Below are positions 63,441-64,000 of a stretch of DNA of 64,000 nucleotides, one piece after another. Position numbers and translations under genes: made by a program. The notes beneath the pieces are model-generated. The model did not search any database. It saw nothing but the letters and a program-made list of their open reading frames with translations, and was not told the DNA's origin. Source of the DNA: Candidatus Phycosocius bacilliformis (GTDB lineage: Bacteria > Pseudomonadota > Alphaproteobacteria > Caulobacterales > Aquidulcibacteraceae); assembly GCF_003112735.1 (NCBI RefSeq), contig NZ_BFBR01000004.1, forward strand, positions 164,646 to 228,645, given 5' to 3'. Position 1 is the stretch's first letter; the number at the start of each line of letters is the position of its first letter.

Positions 63441-64000
63441 ATGTCCGGACAAATGAAAAGCTTTCGCTCACTTCTCTTCGTGCCAGGTTCACGCCCGGAC
63501 CGCTTTGACAAGGCGCTGGCCGCCGGGGCCGATGCGGTGTGCATCGACTTGGAAGATGCTGTGCCACCGCAAGATAAAGCCGATGCGCGGGCCGGGGTGA
63601 TGGCTTATCTGACCGGCCGTGAGCGGGGCCAAGCCTGCGCGATTGGGGTGCGGATGAATGGGCTTGATACGCTCGACGGGCTAAAGGACATTCTTGCCTT
63701 GGCCGAAGCGGGGGTAAAGCCTGATTATCTGATGGTGCCCAAAGCAGCCTCTGGGCCCGCCTTGGCCAATCTGGTGCATTTGCTCGATTTGGCAGGCTCT
63801 GGTCAGGAGCGGGTCGGCCTGTGGGCGGTTGTTGAATCCGTTGGTGGCCTCAAGAATGCAGCCGAGATTGCCGAGATTTGCGGCAGTTCTGGGGGAATCT
63901 TGTTTGGCGGTGCTGATTTTTCCCTCGCCATTGGCACCGGTATGGACTGGGAAGCCCTTTTCCATGCCCGCACCACTTTGGCCACTGAAGCCCGCGTTGC
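63441..64000 (+). CDS. CitE/HpcH-type aldolase or lyase, 5' part
   Basis: Open frame running off the window end, ~186 residues so far. ATG 63441 (MSGQMKSFRS) follows AGGTTAA; ATG 63453 is an alternative. The product begins SLLFVPGSRPDRFDKALAAGADAVCIDLEDAVPP, the hallmark of the citrate lyase beta/malyl-CoA lyase branch of the HpcH/HpaI family. RMNG, VPKAAS and AVVESVGGLKNA follow. It probably cleaves a CoA thioester such as malyl- or citramalyl-CoA, using Mg2+. The 3' end is outside the window. Confidence 0.85.
   Translation, partial: MSGQMKSFRSLLFVPGSRPDRFDKALAAGADAVCIDLEDAVPPQDKADARAGVMAYLTGRERGQACAIGVRMNGLDTLDGLKDILALAEAGVKPDYLMVPKAASGPALANLVHLLDLAGSGQERVGLWAVVESVGGLKNAAEIAEICGSSGGILFGGADFSLAIGTGMDWEALFHARTTLATEARV

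Overview
The window looks like chromosomal DNA of a heterotrophic alphaproteobacterium, probably Caulobacterales- or Sphingomonadales-like. The reasons are moderate-to-high GC, two long TonB-dependent receptors (one of the Xanthomonas/Caulobacter type), a flavin-dependent tryptophan halogenase beside one receptor, LacI-controlled catabolic loci, and frequent TTG/GTG starts. I see no tRNA, rRNA, CRISPR array or intact insertion sequence.

Region 1 (1-5685) is a copper-homeostasis module: CsoR repressor, TolC-type lipoprotein, Tat-exported multicopper oxidase, CopC and CopD. The first ~526 bp (CsoR operator, csoR and the start of the TolC gene) recur as a direct repeat at 5077-5602. The two copies differ at three visible bases, all synonymous. 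The second copy is cut off inside the TolC gene, so the module lies between direct repeats. Region 2 (5700-12700) is accessory: an orphan lipoprotein, a MerR/TipA-like regulator, a large intergenic stretch with a 26-nt perfect palindrome, and a small amino-acid locus (serine/threonine dehydratase, ArsR regulator, group II PLP decarboxylase). Two promoters in that locus carry the same inverted repeat. A secreted protein with a degenerate zinc-protease motif follows.

Region 3 (12.7-24.0 kb) is a beta-glucan (laminarin-like) utilisation locus: LacI regulator, TonB receptor, tryptophan halogenase, GH3 lipoprotein, FucP/GluP-type MFS transporter and GH16 glucanase. CGTTCACA-type operator candidates occur at the receptor/halogenase promoter and ahead of the transporter. 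Region 4 (24.2-30.9 kb) is a translationally coupled pair of large secreted proteins of unknown function. One has glycine-rich collagen-like tracts. The other joins a von Willebrand A domain to a very long pentapeptide-repeat region.

Region 5 (31.5-48.4 kb) is a second, unfamiliar catabolic island. It holds an operon of HisD-like dehydrogenase, LacI regulator, alpha/beta hydrolase, MetE-core protein and HpaI-type aldolase. It also holds an SDR, a TonB receptor, a sodium:solute symporter, three SnoaL/NTF2-like proteins, a double cupin, and an operon of VOC protein, epoxide-hydrolase-like protein and SDR. A near-identical 17-nt motif sits at three promoters of this island, which suggests one regulon under the embedded LacI protein. 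The substrate is unknown.

Region 6 (48.7-64.0 kb) returns to mixed and housekeeping genes: LysR, a membrane protein, NmrA-like oxidoreductase, AraC, dapB, an exported small protein, a hydrolase, a tyrosine phosphatase, an acyl-CoA carboxyltransferase subunit, polA, pheT (no pheS nearby), an exported VOC protein and the start of a CitE/HpcH-type lyase gene.
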